NCBI RefSeq assembly: GCF_033118175.1
Contig: NC_083701.1
Coordinates: 72,912,001 to 72,976,000 of the forward strand
Direction: 5' to 3'
Length of the DNA: 64,000 nucleotides
Source: Dama dama
Taxonomy: Eukaryota > Chordata > Mammalia > Artiodactyla > Cervidae
The position numbers and the translations under genes are program-made. The notes under the pieces were generated by a model. It did not search any database, was not told the DNA's origin, and saw only the letters and a program-made list of their open reading frames with translations. How positions within the stretch are numbered: the first letter of the stretch is position 1; every line of letters starts with the position of its first letter. Below, in pieces: positions 1-12,084 of this stretch.

Positions 1-384
1 ATACTTTTTAGGTAGCATATATTTTTGCCTAACTAAAAAATTTATCACATGTGGTCCCACTTGTCTGAATAAGTATGAATAGAATGCTAGATTTCTGATT
101 TATATTTACTCAAAATTTTGATATATTTCCATTTATTCTGGCATCTAGTATTACAGCTAAAATCTAGAAAGCTTATTATCTTAGTCTTTTAAAAAAATAA
201 TTGAATGAGGCTTGAAACTTCTAATCCAATTCTGAGAATATAAAGAAATACTGTGTTGTAAAAAAAATAGGATATGACACAGTATTATTAACTAAAGTAT
301 AGATTTTGTTCAAATTTCACAAAATTTTATGTTACTGTCCATTACTTGTTTTCATACTTTATTCAAGATTCCACACTGTATTTA

Positions 385-1095
385 GTTGCATTCAACAGCT
401 TTAGCTGAATGCAACAAATTCTGATAAATTTTCTTTTCATTTTTATTGTTACAAATATTTTCTAATTTTCCTTGTTATGGCCTCTTAGCCTATCATTTAA
501 AAGTGGACAATTTAATTTCCAAATACATGGGGTTTTAAAGTATCTTTGATATTAATTTCTCATTTCAATGCTTTCTTCTCTGCAATTAGCCTCTGTGCTT
601 TTTCAGTCTTTTAAGTTTATTGAAGCTTTCAATGGCTAAGTCAAAGATCTCTGTTGATAAATGTCACATCGCACTTGAAAATATGAGGGTTATTTTCAAA
701 CATCTTTTGATATCGATTTTTAAAGTAATTTCACAAATACAAGAGATTTTAATAACTTTAGATGATGAAATTTTTACACATTGTTTTATGTCCCTGTATA
801 TGTTCCAGTGTCTCTTGATTTATAGTGTATGGAAACTTAAATAGAATTTGTATCTTGCTGTTTTGTGAAAATTGTATAAATTTTAATTATGTTGAATTTG
901 TTCATCGTGCTTTTCAAGTCTACTATTTCCTTCTACTTTTCTATTTATTCTATTAATCTTTGAGAGTTTGATATTGAAACTCTAACTTAAAATCTTAATT
1001 GATCCACTAAAAATAATTATAATATATAGCAACAGTATGTTACTTTGCTCTGTATTTCCCAAGTAAGTCTCCTATAAATGTGTCATCATACTATC
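385..1095 (-). repeat. Ancient L1 fragment
   Basis: The plus strand reads as diverged antisense L1. Examples are the segments near 500-545 (TTTAATTTCCAAATACATGG) and 930-1000 (TTCTATTAATCTTTGAGAG then TTGAAACTC), which follow old mammalian L1 in the right order. It is heavily mutated, with no useful ORF, and the edges are uncertain. Confidence 0.6.
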
Positions 1096-1959
1096 ATAAT
1101 TAAAAATGTCATATAGGCAGTGTAATTTTTACTTTTTCTAATTTATTTACAAACAATAGTATGTTTTCTATGATTTAAAATTAATTTTTAGTTATACCAC
1201 ATATTTTAACTGTGAAAATAGAAGGCTACCACATGATAAGAAATACCTTCATGTTTTAAATCCATCACAAACTATTCATCTTAAATTTTTAAATGATTGG
1301 AGAAACAATTGTATGTTAAGTTCCCATCTGTTTGGCTGACTTTTCAGTTTTTAACTTTTAAATAACCTAACATTTACATTTCAAGAACAAAATACTACAC
1401 ATATTTTAAATATCAATTTAGATGAAATAAATGCAATACGCAAAAACAGCAGTAGTACATATAAGTTAAATTTGGTTAATTCTTATTGAACACCTTAAAC
1501 GTTTATGGAATACTAGGCATCAGAGAAATACAAACTCCCCAACCACAAGGAAGTCACCTTAACATGGGGAGTTGAGATAGGGGTTCAGATAGACCAGCCT
1601 CTAAGATAGCAGCAGAAAACCATCCAAGACAATCTATAAATGAATGAAATAAGAGTCGGAGGGGATCAGAAGTCTGGATTAAGAAAGTATCCCTGACAAG
1701 TATTTTGATATGGAGAGGCAAGAAAAGGAAGACAACCAGCTTAGAGAACAGCATACCTGGAAGATCAGGCAACTTCTACTTTAAGAAATCTGGAGATCTG
1801 GAAATTAAATATCCTAAAGACAAATTATTTATGCCTGTCAAACATGACTTTTAGTCTTCAGGATATCCCGATATTCTGCTTGGCCTATGGCTTAAAATTA
1901 TTTGGAATAAATTACCACTTGAAATTATTGGTTGAGTTTTATTCTGGATTTAGAGATGA

Positions 1960-2740
1960 AATGCAGATGACACCACCCTTATGGCAGAAAGTGAAGAAGA
2001 ACCTAAGAGCCTCTTGATGAAAGTGAAAGAAGAGCGTGAAAAAGTTGTCTTAAAGCTCAAAATTCCAAAAACTAAGATCATGGCATCTGGTCCCATCACT
2101 TATTGGCAAATAGATGGGGAAACAGTGGAAATAGTGTCAGACTTTATTTTTCTGGGCTCCAAAATCACTGCAGATGGTGACTGCAGCCATGAAATTAAAA
2201 GATGCTTACTTCTTGGAAGGAAAGTTATGACCAACCTAGACCACATATTAAAAAGCAAAGATGTTACTTTGTCAACAAAGGTCCGTCTAGTCAAGGCTAT
2301 GGTTTTTCCATGGTCTTGTATGGATGTGAGGGTTGGACTGTAAAGAAAGCTGAGCACTGAAGAATTGATGCTTTTGAACTGTGGTGCTGGAGAAGACTCT
2401 TGAGAGTCCCTTGGACTGCAAGGAGATCCAACCAGTCCATCCTGAAGGAGATCAGTCCTGGGTGTTCACTGGAAGGACTGATGCTGAAGCTGAAACTCCA
2501 ATACTTTGGCCACCTGATGTGAAGAGCTGACTCATTGGAAAAGACCCTGATGCTGGGAAAGATTGAGGGCAGGAGGAGAAAGGGATGACAGAGGATGAGA
2601 TGGCTGAGTGGCATCACCAACTCAATGGACATGGGTTTGGGTGGTCTCCGGGAGTTGGTGATGGACAAAGGGGCCTGGCGTGCTGCAGTTCATGGGGTCA
2701 CAAAGAGTTGGACATGACTGAGTGAACTGAACTGAACTGA
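1960..2740 (+). mobile_element. BovB (RTE) 3' fragment
   Basis: This is a 5'-truncated BovB LINE beginning in the reverse transcriptase region just before the TLMAESEEE peptide and ending in the tail CTGAACTGAACTGA. An 8-bp target duplication, AGAGATGA, occurs at 1952-1959 and 2740-2747. The reading frame is broken by a stop at 2341. Confidence 0.9.
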
Positions 2741-3223
2741 GAGATGACATTGCTATTCAACTATCATATTAAAATGATGTATTATTTCTCCAGTGGTAAC
2801 AACCATTTATCAATGCTTCTGAAGTCCCCCCAAATATATGCAAATACCCGATGAAACTTGAAATGTTTTGGACAGTATGAGTAAGATCCTCATGGCTCAA
2901 TTACCATCAGGTATAAGAAAGACACAATCTTTGCTGATAACACAGATTAGAAGTATTTAGTAGTTGGGAGACTGAAAACTCAGGATTCAACGATCAAGTG
3001 ATTAACTTGCTCAAAATATGCTTGCTCTACTTTAAGGGCACATACATTTTAGCAACAAATTTGTTTTACCAATTCCTACCTCTGTCCCCATCCCTACCTC
3101 CGAATCCTCGCTCGCACAATTTGGTATTGACTGACTAGCTAGCAATTGATAAAGGCCAAGAAAGTAGTTCTCTGAGAGGGGATATATTCCTATAAAACAT
3201 AGGAATTAATTAATATTTAATAT

Positions 3224-3437
3224 GAAGTGAAGTGTTAGTCACTCAGTTGTGTCTGACTCTTTGGGACCCCCATGAACTGGAGCCTGCCAGGCTTCTCTGT
3301 CCATGGGATTCTCCAGGCAAGAATACTGGAGAGGATTGCCTTGCACTTCTCCAGAGGATCTTCCCAACCCAGGGATCAAACCCGGGTCTCCTCCATTGCA
3401 GGCAGATTCTTTACCAGCTGAGCCACAAGGGAAGCCC
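3224..3437 (-). mobile_element. Bov-tA SINE
   Basis: Read on the minus strand it starts with the tRNA-like head GGGCTTCCCTTGTGGCTCAG and continues into the Bov-A body (CTCCAGTATTCTTGCCTGG). It is nearly full length. Confidence 0.9.
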
Positions 3438-3504
3438 AATAATAATGATATACTATTATTTATTAAACCCATAGTCTATGCCAGAAATAGGATGATGAAC
3501 ACAA

Positions 3505-6500
3505 CTCAAAACATTGGGATACAGTAAAAGCAATGCTCAGAGGCAATTTATAGCAATACAAGCCTACCTAGAGAAACAAGAAAAACATCCAACAAACACC
3601 TTACACCTAAAGCAACTAGAAAAAGAACAACAATAACAAAAAAACAAAGTTAGTAGAAGGAAATAAATCGTAAAGATCAGAGTGGTTACAAATAAAAAAT
3701 AAATGAAGGAGACAATAGCAAAGATCAATAAAACTTAAAGCCAGTTCTTTGAGAAGATGGGGAGAGAAGACTTTTATCAATAAAATTAGAAATGAAAAAG
3801 GAGATGTTACAACAGACAGTGCAGAAATATAAAGGATCATAAAGGACTATTATGAGCAACTATATGACATTAAAATGGACAATCTAAAAGAAATGGGCAG
3901 ATTCTTAGAAAAGTACAACCTTCCAAGATTGAAACAAGAAGAAATAGAAAATATGAACATACCAATCACAGGCAATGAAATCAAATCTGTGATCAAACAT
4001 CTTCCAAAAAATAAAAGCTTGAGACCAGATGACTTCACAGGTGAATTCTAAATGTTTAGAGAAGAGCTAACACCTGTTCTGCTCAAACTCTTCCAGAAAA
4101 TTGCAGAGGAAAGAAAACTCCCAAACTCATTCTAGGAGGCCACCATCATTCTGATACCAAAACCAGACAAAGATACCACAAAAAAAGAAAATCTATACCA
4201 TATCACTGATGAACAAAGATGCAAAAATCCTTAACAAAATTCTAGCAAACAGAACCCAGCAACACATTAAAGGAATCATGCATCATGAGCAAATGGAGTT
4301 TATCCCTGGGATATAAGGGTTCTTCAATACATACAAATCAATCATTGTGTTAAACTATATTAATAAAATGAAAGATAAAAATCATATGATCATTCAATAG
4401 ATGCAGAGAAAGCTTTTGACAAAATTCAACACCTATTTATGAGAATAACTCTTCAGAAAGTAGGCATAGAAGGAACCTACCTCAACATAATAAAGGCATC
4501 TACAACAAACCCACAGTAAGCATTCTCAGTGGTGAAAATCTGGAAGCATTTCCTCCAAGATCAGGAGCAAGACAAAGGTACCCACTCTTGCCACTATCAT
4601 TTGATATAGTTCTGGAAGTCCTAACCACAGCAATCACAGAATGAAAAGAAATAAAAGGAATCCTGACTGAAAAGAATAAATAAAACCCTCATTTGCTGAT
4701 GACATGATTCTATGCACAGGAAACCCTAAAGATGCCACCAGGAAATTACTAGCCCAAATCAATAAATATAGTAAATTTGCAGGATATAAAATTAATGGAC
4801 AGAAATCCCTTTCATTCCTATTCATGAACAATGAAAAATCAGAAAGAGAAATTAGTGAAACAATCCATTCACCATTGCAGCAAAAAGAATAGAATACCTA
4901 GGAATAAACCCACCTAAAGACACAAAAGACCTGTATGCAAAAATCAATGTGACACTGATAAAAGAAATCAAAGATGACACAAATAGATAGAGAGATATAT
5001 CATATTCTTGGATTGGAAGAATCACTATTATGAAAATGACTGTACTACTCAAAACAATCTACAGATTCAATACAATCTGTATCAAATACCAGTGGTATTT
5101 TTCACCATTGAAAAAGCACTAGAACAAATGGAAACACAAAACACCCTGAAGAGCTGAAGTGATCTTGAGAAAGAAGAGTGGAGCTGGAAGAATCAACCTT
5201 CCTGACTTCAGACCACACTGCAAAGAGACAGTCGTCAAGACAGTGTGGTACTGGCACAAAAACAGAAATATAGATCAATGGAACAAAGTAGAGATACATC
5301 CATTCACCTAAGGGACTGTAAAGAAAGCTGAGCACAGAAGAACTGATGCTTTTGAACTGTGGTGTTGGAGAAGACTGTTGAGAGTCCCTTGGACTGCAAG
5401 GAGATCCAACCAGTCCATCCTAAAGGAAATCAGTACTGAATATTCATTGGAAGGACTGATGCTGAAGCTGAAACTCCAATACTTTGGCCACCTGATGCGA
5501 AGAACTGACTCATTGGAAAAGACCCTGATGCTGGGAAAGATTGATGGCAGGAGGAGAAGGGGACGACAGAGGATGATATGGTTAGATGGCACTACTGATC
5601 AATGGACATAAGTTTGAATAAACTCCAGGAGTTGGTGATGAACAGGGAGGCCTGGCGTGTGGCAGTCCATGGGGTCTCAAAGAGCTGGACACGACTGAGC
5701 AACTGAACTGAATTGAACATGTAAAAGAATGAAACTAGAACATTTCCTAACATCATACACAAAAATAAACTCAAAATGGATTATAGACTTAAACGTAAAG
5801 CCAGAAACCATAAAGCTCTTAGAGCGAAACATAGACCAGTGCACATTTTGACATAAATCACAGCAAGGTCCTCTTTGACTCATCTCCCAGAGTAATGGAA
5901 ATAAAAACAGAAATAAACAAATGGGACCCAATTAAACTTAAATGCCTTTGCAAAGCAAATGAAATAATAAACAAGATTAAAAGACAACAGAATGGGAGAA
6001 CATAATTGCAAGTGAGACAAAGAATATAGCGGCTTATAAGGTTTAATATTAGAAAAACAAACAGCCCAGTCAAAAAATGGGCAGAAGAGCTAAAGAGACT
6101 TTTCTCCAAAGAATACATACAGGTGGTCAACAAACACATGAAAAGATGCTCAATATTACTAGTTGTTAGAGAATGCAAATGAAAACTACAATGAGGTATC
6201 AACTCACACCAGTCCGAATGGTCATCATCAAAAAATCTACACACAATAAATGCTGGAGAGAATGTGGAGAAAAGGAAACTCTCCTACACCATTGGTGGAA
6301 ATGTAAACTGATGTAGCTATTATGGAGAAGAGTATGTAGATTCCTTAAAAAACTAGGAATAGATACCATATGACCCAGCAATCCCGCTACTGGGCATATA
6401 CTCTGAGAAAACCACAATTCTAAAAGACACATGTACCCCAATGTTCACTGCAGCACTATTTACAATAGCTAGGACATGGAAGCAACCTAGATGACTGTTG

Positions 6501-7037
6501 ACAGATGAATGATTAAAGATGTGTGGCAATATATATATATATATACAATGGAATATTGCTCAAGCATAAAAAGGAAAAAATCCGAGTCAGTTATAGTGAT
6601 TGGATGAAACTAGAGCCTGTTAAACATAGTAAAGTAAGTCAGAAAGAGAAAAACAAACACTGTGTATTAATACATACAGAATCTAGAAAAATGGTATTGA
6701 TGAACCTATTTGCAAGGAGGGGGTGGAGACGCAGATGTACAGAATGGACTTGTGGACCCAGTAGGGGGAAGAGAGGGTGAGACAAATGGAAAAGTAGTAT
6801 TGACATATATACACTATCAAGTGTAAAATAGATAGCTGGTGGGAAGTTGCTACACACACAGGGAGCCCAGCCTGGCCCTCTGTGATGACCTAGCGGGGTG
6901 GGGATGAGGGGAGAGGAAGGAGGCTTAAGAGGGAAGAGATGCATGTGAGATCATGGCTGATTCCTATCGTTCTACAGCAGAAACCCAAACAAAACTGTAC
7001 GGCAATCTTCCTCCAATTAAAAAATAAATTTTAACAA
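3505..7037 (+). mobile_element. 5'-truncated L1 (ORF2 to 3' end), interrupted by BovB
   Basis: This is a ruminant L1 covering the ORF2 endonuclease-RT linker, the RT (a recognisable FADDMI box near 4695), the C-terminal domain and the 3' UTR with terminal A-rich tail near 7015-7037. Many stops and frameshifts are present. A BovB fragment at 5313-5717 splits it. A (TA)n tract at 6529-6546 is internal. Confidence 0.85.
5313..5717 (+). mobile_element. BovB 3' fragment inside L1
   Basis: It begins in the BovB text for a conserved TVKKAE-like segment and ends AACTGAACTGAATTGAA. Its frame from 5378 contains RVPWTARRSNQSILKE, typical of the C-terminal RTE region. L1 sequence continues on the right (GTAAAAGAATGAAACTAGAA), but about 90 bases of L1 are missing at the junction. 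Confidence 0.9.
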
Positions 7038-7200
7038 AAATAAAGGTTTAAACTTTTAGTCAAATTATATTGCTCAAAGGAAACCTATGTTCTCCAGTCT
7101 AGGATGTTATCAAGTCACATAACAAAACACTCACAAAGAGTCACAAGCTGCAACCAGGCAAGAAAACATGAGGGGTTCATGCAAAGTTCTCATTGTAAAA

Positions 7201-7242
7201 GGGACGTCCCAAATATCATTTGGGATGTCCCAAATATCAATA
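7201..7242. repeat. 21-bp tandem duplication forming a hairpin
   Basis: Two 21-bp units (7201-7221 and 7222-7242) each contain TCCCAAATATCA. Because each unit begins GGGA and carries TCCC, positions 7201-7231 can fold into a 14-bp stem with one G-T pair and a 3-base loop. Confidence 0.8.
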
Positions 7243-8159
7243 ATTATTTAATCATGTCACCTTCAGGGGAATTTTCTTCTCCCTGTCATATTTTTAGTCA
7301 GCTCCTTTGCTGGGCTCTGTAGTGACTAATTTCCTTTTTCTCAAGTGAGAAATTTACTCAAGATTTGTTCTTTGAGTCAGCTCTTTCTTTTCAATACTAT
7401 TTTCCAGAAGATTTTATCTGTCTTATGGATTTAATATCATACTTCTATGTAGATAATTTCAAAATTTATATCTCTAACCATTTCAAGATTATATTGTATA
7501 CTCAACACAGCACTTACAAATATTTACATAATAACTTTTATAAAACTAGTTGATTTAACTGAATTTTTAGCATGCATAAACACCCACACAATGAAAAAAC
7601 TTTTTTTATTCTGAAAAACTATCTTGTTCAAACTGATTTTTTGTGTGGCAAAACCCACAAATAATAGAGATACATTTCAATATCCCAGTTTTTGTCAAAT
7701 TGGGGAGTTTCAAGAAAAATTAAGAAATAACTATATGTAAGATTTCATGTGGAAATATATATAATCTATTCCGTTCTATGTTTTATATGTATTTTTATGT
7801 GTACACAACATCCTATTACATTCATATAGATATATTCTATTATATATGAAGCTATAATATCTGACAGGATACACACATTAGATAGGATGTGTTATACCTA
7901 AAAAACATATAATATTAAGTGCAATATTTTTAATTATTCTAAGATGTTAAACATGTTCATAGAAATTTAAATGATGTAAAGTAGACTATATATACACACA
8001 TAATAAAGATTGAATAGATATTTATGTAACAGAGTGCTCTGGGTAGTTTTCCTACAGTGAAAGTGACTTTTCCTGTTGCTTCAGAGTATTAGAAATTAAA
8101 ATGTGTAGGACTTGCATGGAGATTTATCAATCGTAAAATTGATTTTGTGAACTTTAGCT
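7243..8159. other. AT-rich single-copy stretch
   Basis: This is intronic AT-rich DNA with short TA runs (7740-8000). No exon, repeat family or RNA gene is recognised. Confidence 0.6.
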
Positions 8160-8880
8160 CATTCTCCGCCTCGAGAGACTATAAACTGAGATCAGAGTAT
8201 TGATGCAAAAGACAGAGAGCTCTGTGTAGTGAGAGCTGTCAGTCCGGCAGGCATCTCCCTTCCTCCTCCTTCCCTTTGCCCAGAGCTCAAAGTGAGCGCT
8301 GCAAGAAGCTCTTTCTGCCCCTTTCCTGCCTGCCTGCTTCTGTTCCTCTCTGACCTTAAAAGAACTTCATTACAGGAATGAGATCACTAGATGATTTAAC
8401 TGAACTCCTGACTTATTATCCACGGAATGCACACGGTGCCTTGCTCACCTGTTGATTCTTTTCCTAGATTGAAAGAAATAAGAATGAAGAATTAAGTAGT
8501 AAAAAGATGACTAGCTCTTTACTCCTAGTAGCCTCATTAGCAATCCTGCAGGCAGATCACGTGGGCAAGATAACATCTGAAGAAAGATCAGCAGGAGTCA
8601 GCCAGTCTGCATGCAAGGGAAAAGGACGCAGAACCCAGCCTCCTGCCTGGATGATTCACTGAGACTCCAAAATCAGTCATAGCCGAGCAGACTCTTCCGA
8701 GTTGATCTGGAGCACAAATCCACCTTCTCCCCAGGTTGCTAGAACTCTGAGAAAGCAACCTTTCCTTTCTCTGAGAAAGCAACCGTTCACCTACCTTGTG
8801 AGTATTGACTGATTGATCAGTGGGCAGCCAAACCTGAGTTCAGTCACAAGAAGACAGGAAGCTGATGGGGTAAGTGTGTG
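8160..8880 (+). other. GC-richer patch with TATA box, splice-like sites and a short secretory-looking ORF
   Basis: This is a speculative antisense transcription unit. A TATAAA lies at 8180-8185. A splice-acceptor-like TTTTCCTAG ends at 8467, and donor-like GTGAGT (8798) and GTAAGT (8870) follow. An ORF at 8507-8662 encodes 51 residues starting MTSSLLLVASLAILQA, which looks like a signal peptide. An earlier ATG at 8483 opens only a two-codon ORF. I recognise no family; it may be part of an old LTR element or chance. Confidence 0.2.
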
Positions 8881-9065
8881 GCTCACCACCTCCCATCAGC
8901 TAGGTGGACTCACCAAAGCTAAAGAGTGTGGAACTGTCTGGAAAGGGAGTAAACCTGGGGATCTGCCTGAAGTGGTGAATTGATTCAAAAGAGAGACTTC
9001 TGTGGTCTCCACTGCATGAAGCCAGGGACAAAAATTGTATTAAATAACTTACTGTACAAGACATC

Positions 9066-9278
9066 GGGCTTCCCAGATGGCACAAGTGGTAAAGAATCTG
9101 CCTGTCAATGCAGGAAACACAGAGACACGGGTCAATCTCTGAGTTGGGAAGATCCACTGGACAAGGAAATAAAAACCCACTCCAGTATTCTTACCTGAAA
9201 AAATACCACGGAGAGAGGAGCCTGGCAGGTTACAGTTCATTGGATCACAAAGAGTCAGACATGACTGAGCATGCATTC
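9066..9278 (+). mobile_element. Bov-tA SINE with perfect target duplication
   Basis: A tRNA-like head (GGGCTTCCCAGATGGCACAA) is followed by the Bov-A body and a tail ending in a GACTGAGCATGC-type sequence. The 10-bp duplication ACAAGACATC flanks it at 9056-9065 and 9279-9288. Confidence 0.93.
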
Positions 9279-10181
9279 ACAAGACATCATCTTTCAAAGG
9301 AGTTACAGAAGGAAGGACATACAAAAGATTGCATTTAGATACCAAATCACTGACGGTAACCATAACATTCACCTCTAATATCCATTCTCCCTTCCTTCCT
9401 GATCCTCTGAGGAGCAGAAAAAGCAGTTAACGAATAGAAGAGGATGCAGAGTAAGAAAGGGGGAATAAACTAGTGTGAACTCCTTCCCCCACTGCAGAAT
9501 TATAGCAATTAAGGTGCAAGTTGTGTTGTCAAGCATGAGAGTTTGAAATTTTGATATGAAGACAAGACTGGAAGTTATAATATCTAAAAAATGAGGCTAC
9601 TTGTTAATAACTAGGAATCTGACAGATTTCATCCAGGGAGCATGGAAAAATACTACTACACAGACTGTTTTAAAGCTTGGTTATTAAAAAAAAATAAAGT
9701 TATTTTGTAATTTTACCCTGCTTGGTCCAAATTGTTCAATATACATTTATCAAATGATTTTCATTCCACGTGTCTTGAAGTGTTTATTGAGCAAAGAAAA
9801 GTTCTACTAATAAAATATAAAGTTATTTTTAATAATAAAGAGCTTCCATTTAAAAATTGCTTGTATAATGTTGCTAAATGTTATCGTGTCAAAAATACAT
9901 CTTAATAAAAATACCAGCATAACCAAATACATGTCAGTTATAGGGGCATATAAAGTATGAAATACAAAATAAGGTATAAAATGCAGAGTGTGTCTGTGTG
10001 TAGGTTTGTGTTAACATACAACATACCATACCTGAGTTGGCTCTAAGGAAACTTGATTTTCTTTAGGATTGTTCTTTGAAAAACTGTGAAACTAATTCAA
10101 AATAAACTAAAGATTTTAAAACTACTTAGGATCCTTACTGATGATCTCGTAAATGAATGCTTTTTTCTCCTTTCCTTACAG

Positions 10182-10382
10182 GTGATGTGCTTACTGACTC
10201 AGTCGTGTCTGACTCTTTGTGACCCCATGGACTGTAGCCTCCTCCAGGCTCCTCTGTCTATGGGATTCTCTAGCAAGAATACTGATGGGTAGCCTTTCCC
10301 TTCTCCAGGGGATCATCCAAACCCAGGGATCCGACCCAGGTCTCCCATGTTGCAGGCAGATTCTTTACTGTCTGAGCCACCA
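10182..10382 (-). mobile_element. Bov-tA SINE
   Basis: It is antisense Bov-tA, from the body (GTGTCTGACTCTTTGTGACC) to the tRNA-like head around 10350-10382, with the last bases of the head degraded. Confidence 0.88.
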
Positions 10383-11009
10383 CAAAACACATTTGCCTTA
10401 CTATATAAATCAATATCAAGAAAAATAAAAATTATCATTTGTACTTTACCAATTTTTTTTAGTCCAATTTAGATCTGTTACAGGGAATAGGTGTAACAGA
10501 TGTTTGCATCTCATGAAAAATGTATTTGATTCTTTGACTTAATATTTTTCACTTTATGCTCATTATACTCAGATAATGCCCACTTGTTTACAAATTTTGT
10601 TAGAGGGTTAAATTAAAGAGTTAAGATAGTATTACTTCTCTTTTTTTATGTGATTCTCTGATACAACACAATAAAAAAAAAGCAAATAGTGGTAAAGAAG
10701 CCAAATAGATTGAGGAAAAATAAAACATAACCCTTTGTGAAAAACCACAAAACTCCCAAACATAAATAATATTTAATGCTTACGTTTTTTAATTAATACA
10801 CAGAAAAGCAAGTCAATAAAGTTAGACAAAGAATAGCATGTTTTCAAATGTAATTCACATTTCCTATAGAAAACAGGGTCAATAAGGATAAATTATAGGC
10901 AATAGTCATATACTTTTTCTTCAGCAGGCTTAAGAACAAAATCACTAGAGTTGCTGACATGCAACAGAATTGTCTGCTTTTATCTATATTACTTTTTCAA
11001 AATATTCTA

Positions 11010-11098
11010 GAAATATTAGAAAAAAAGAAATGATTTAGAAAAAGTACTAGACTAGAAAAAAAGAATGATAAGTACTAGAAAAAAAAGAATGATTTAGA
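11010..11098. repeat. Imperfect A-rich tandem repeat
   Basis: Variants of AGTACTAGAAAAAAAAGAATGAT repeat two to three times, followed by GATTTAGAG. It looks like a small minisatellite grown by slippage. Confidence 0.55.
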
Positions 11099-11309
11099 GT
11101 TATGAACTGCTTGCCTGCTAGCTTGCAATAAAAAGCCATTACTTTATTACTGATAATTCTTGGCCTGCTGTGGCAGTACAATTGATAAAACTTTTATGGT
11201 GTTGAACAGGGCTAGGGTATTGTCAGAAGACAATGCTCAGGAAGCTACAGTATCTCAGACTTCTGAGATGTTGGGGATGACTATTAAGAACCATAGAAAA
11301 GAATAACTG

Positions 11310-11398
11310 AGGCATGTTTCTGTACAGCAGTAATTAACACAACATTGAAATTCAACTATACTTTAATAAAAATAAAATTTAAAAAAGAAAAACTGTTT
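11310..11398 (+). repeat. L1 3'-end fragment
   Basis: It reads AACACAACATTGAAATTCAA then CTATACTTTAATAAAAATAA, the typical end of an old L1 3' UTR, and runs into an A-rich tail. Confidence 0.5.
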
Positions 11399-11717
11399 TG
11401 GGGGGATATAAATACAATGGATAAAGGAAATAATATTTTAGGAAAATATTCACCATCAGCTTAAATTGACATAACCAAAGAACTCCATGGTAGCATATTA
11501 GGAAAACCTATTCTTCTGTAGTTGGAAGACAGAAAAAGGTAAAAATTGGACTTAATATTTTACTATAAGGATACCATAGCTCCAAAGAGCCTTGCATATG
11601 CAACCCCAGCAAGTCCTTTGTTGAACCCTGAAACTCAGGGTAGAGACTTTAAAACCTGGTACAGTAAGTGTCATAATTGCCATCTTTACAGTGAGAAAAT
11701 ACAGTGACTGCAATCAA
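11399..11717. other. Single-copy stretch, nothing recognised
   Basis: This short intronic stretch lies between an L1 tail and a CHR SINE. No ORF or repeat is recognised. Confidence 0.5.
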
Positions 11718-11730
11718 AAGCTGAGTTTGG

Positions 11731-12084
11731 GGGCTTCCCTCGCGGCTCAGTGGTGAAGAGTCCCCCTGCCAATGCAGGGACCACAGGTCCAGTCCCTGAC
11801 CCAGGAGCACCCCACACGCTGTGGGCCAGCTAAGCCTGTGCACCACCGCGACTGGGCCTGTGCTCTGGAGCCTGGGGTCCGCAACTATTGAGTCCACGTG
11901 CTGCAGCTACGGAAGCCCACGTCCCCTAGAGCCCTCTGCTTCTCAGCAAGGAAAACCACTGCAGTGAGAAGCCCAGACGCTGCTACTGGAGAGAGGTCTC
12001 TGCTCTCGGCAACTAGAGGCAAAGCCCATGCATGCAGCAGTGAAGACTCAGAATGGGAAAAACAAAATAAAATAAAAAATAAGC
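11731..12084 (+). mobile_element. CHR-type (cetartiodactyl tRNA-Glu) SINE
   Basis: The tRNA-like head (GGGCTTCCCTCGCGGCTCAG) is followed by the long CHR body, rich in AAGCCC and CAACTA motifs, and an A/AATAAA-rich tail. Target duplications are AAGCTGAGTTTGG (11718-11730) and AAACTGAGCTTGG (12085-12097), with two mismatches, as expected for an old insertion. This family is shared by whales, hippos and ruminants. Confidence 0.88.

Noticed and set aside
7740..8000. Scaffold attachment region or origin in AT-rich DNA
   Set aside because: Only AT richness supports it; no specific motif.
9066..9140. tRNA genes
   Set aside because: The tRNA-like sequences with B-box motifs at this and about 20 other sites are heads of Bov-tA or CHR SINEs, followed by SINE bodies and tails.
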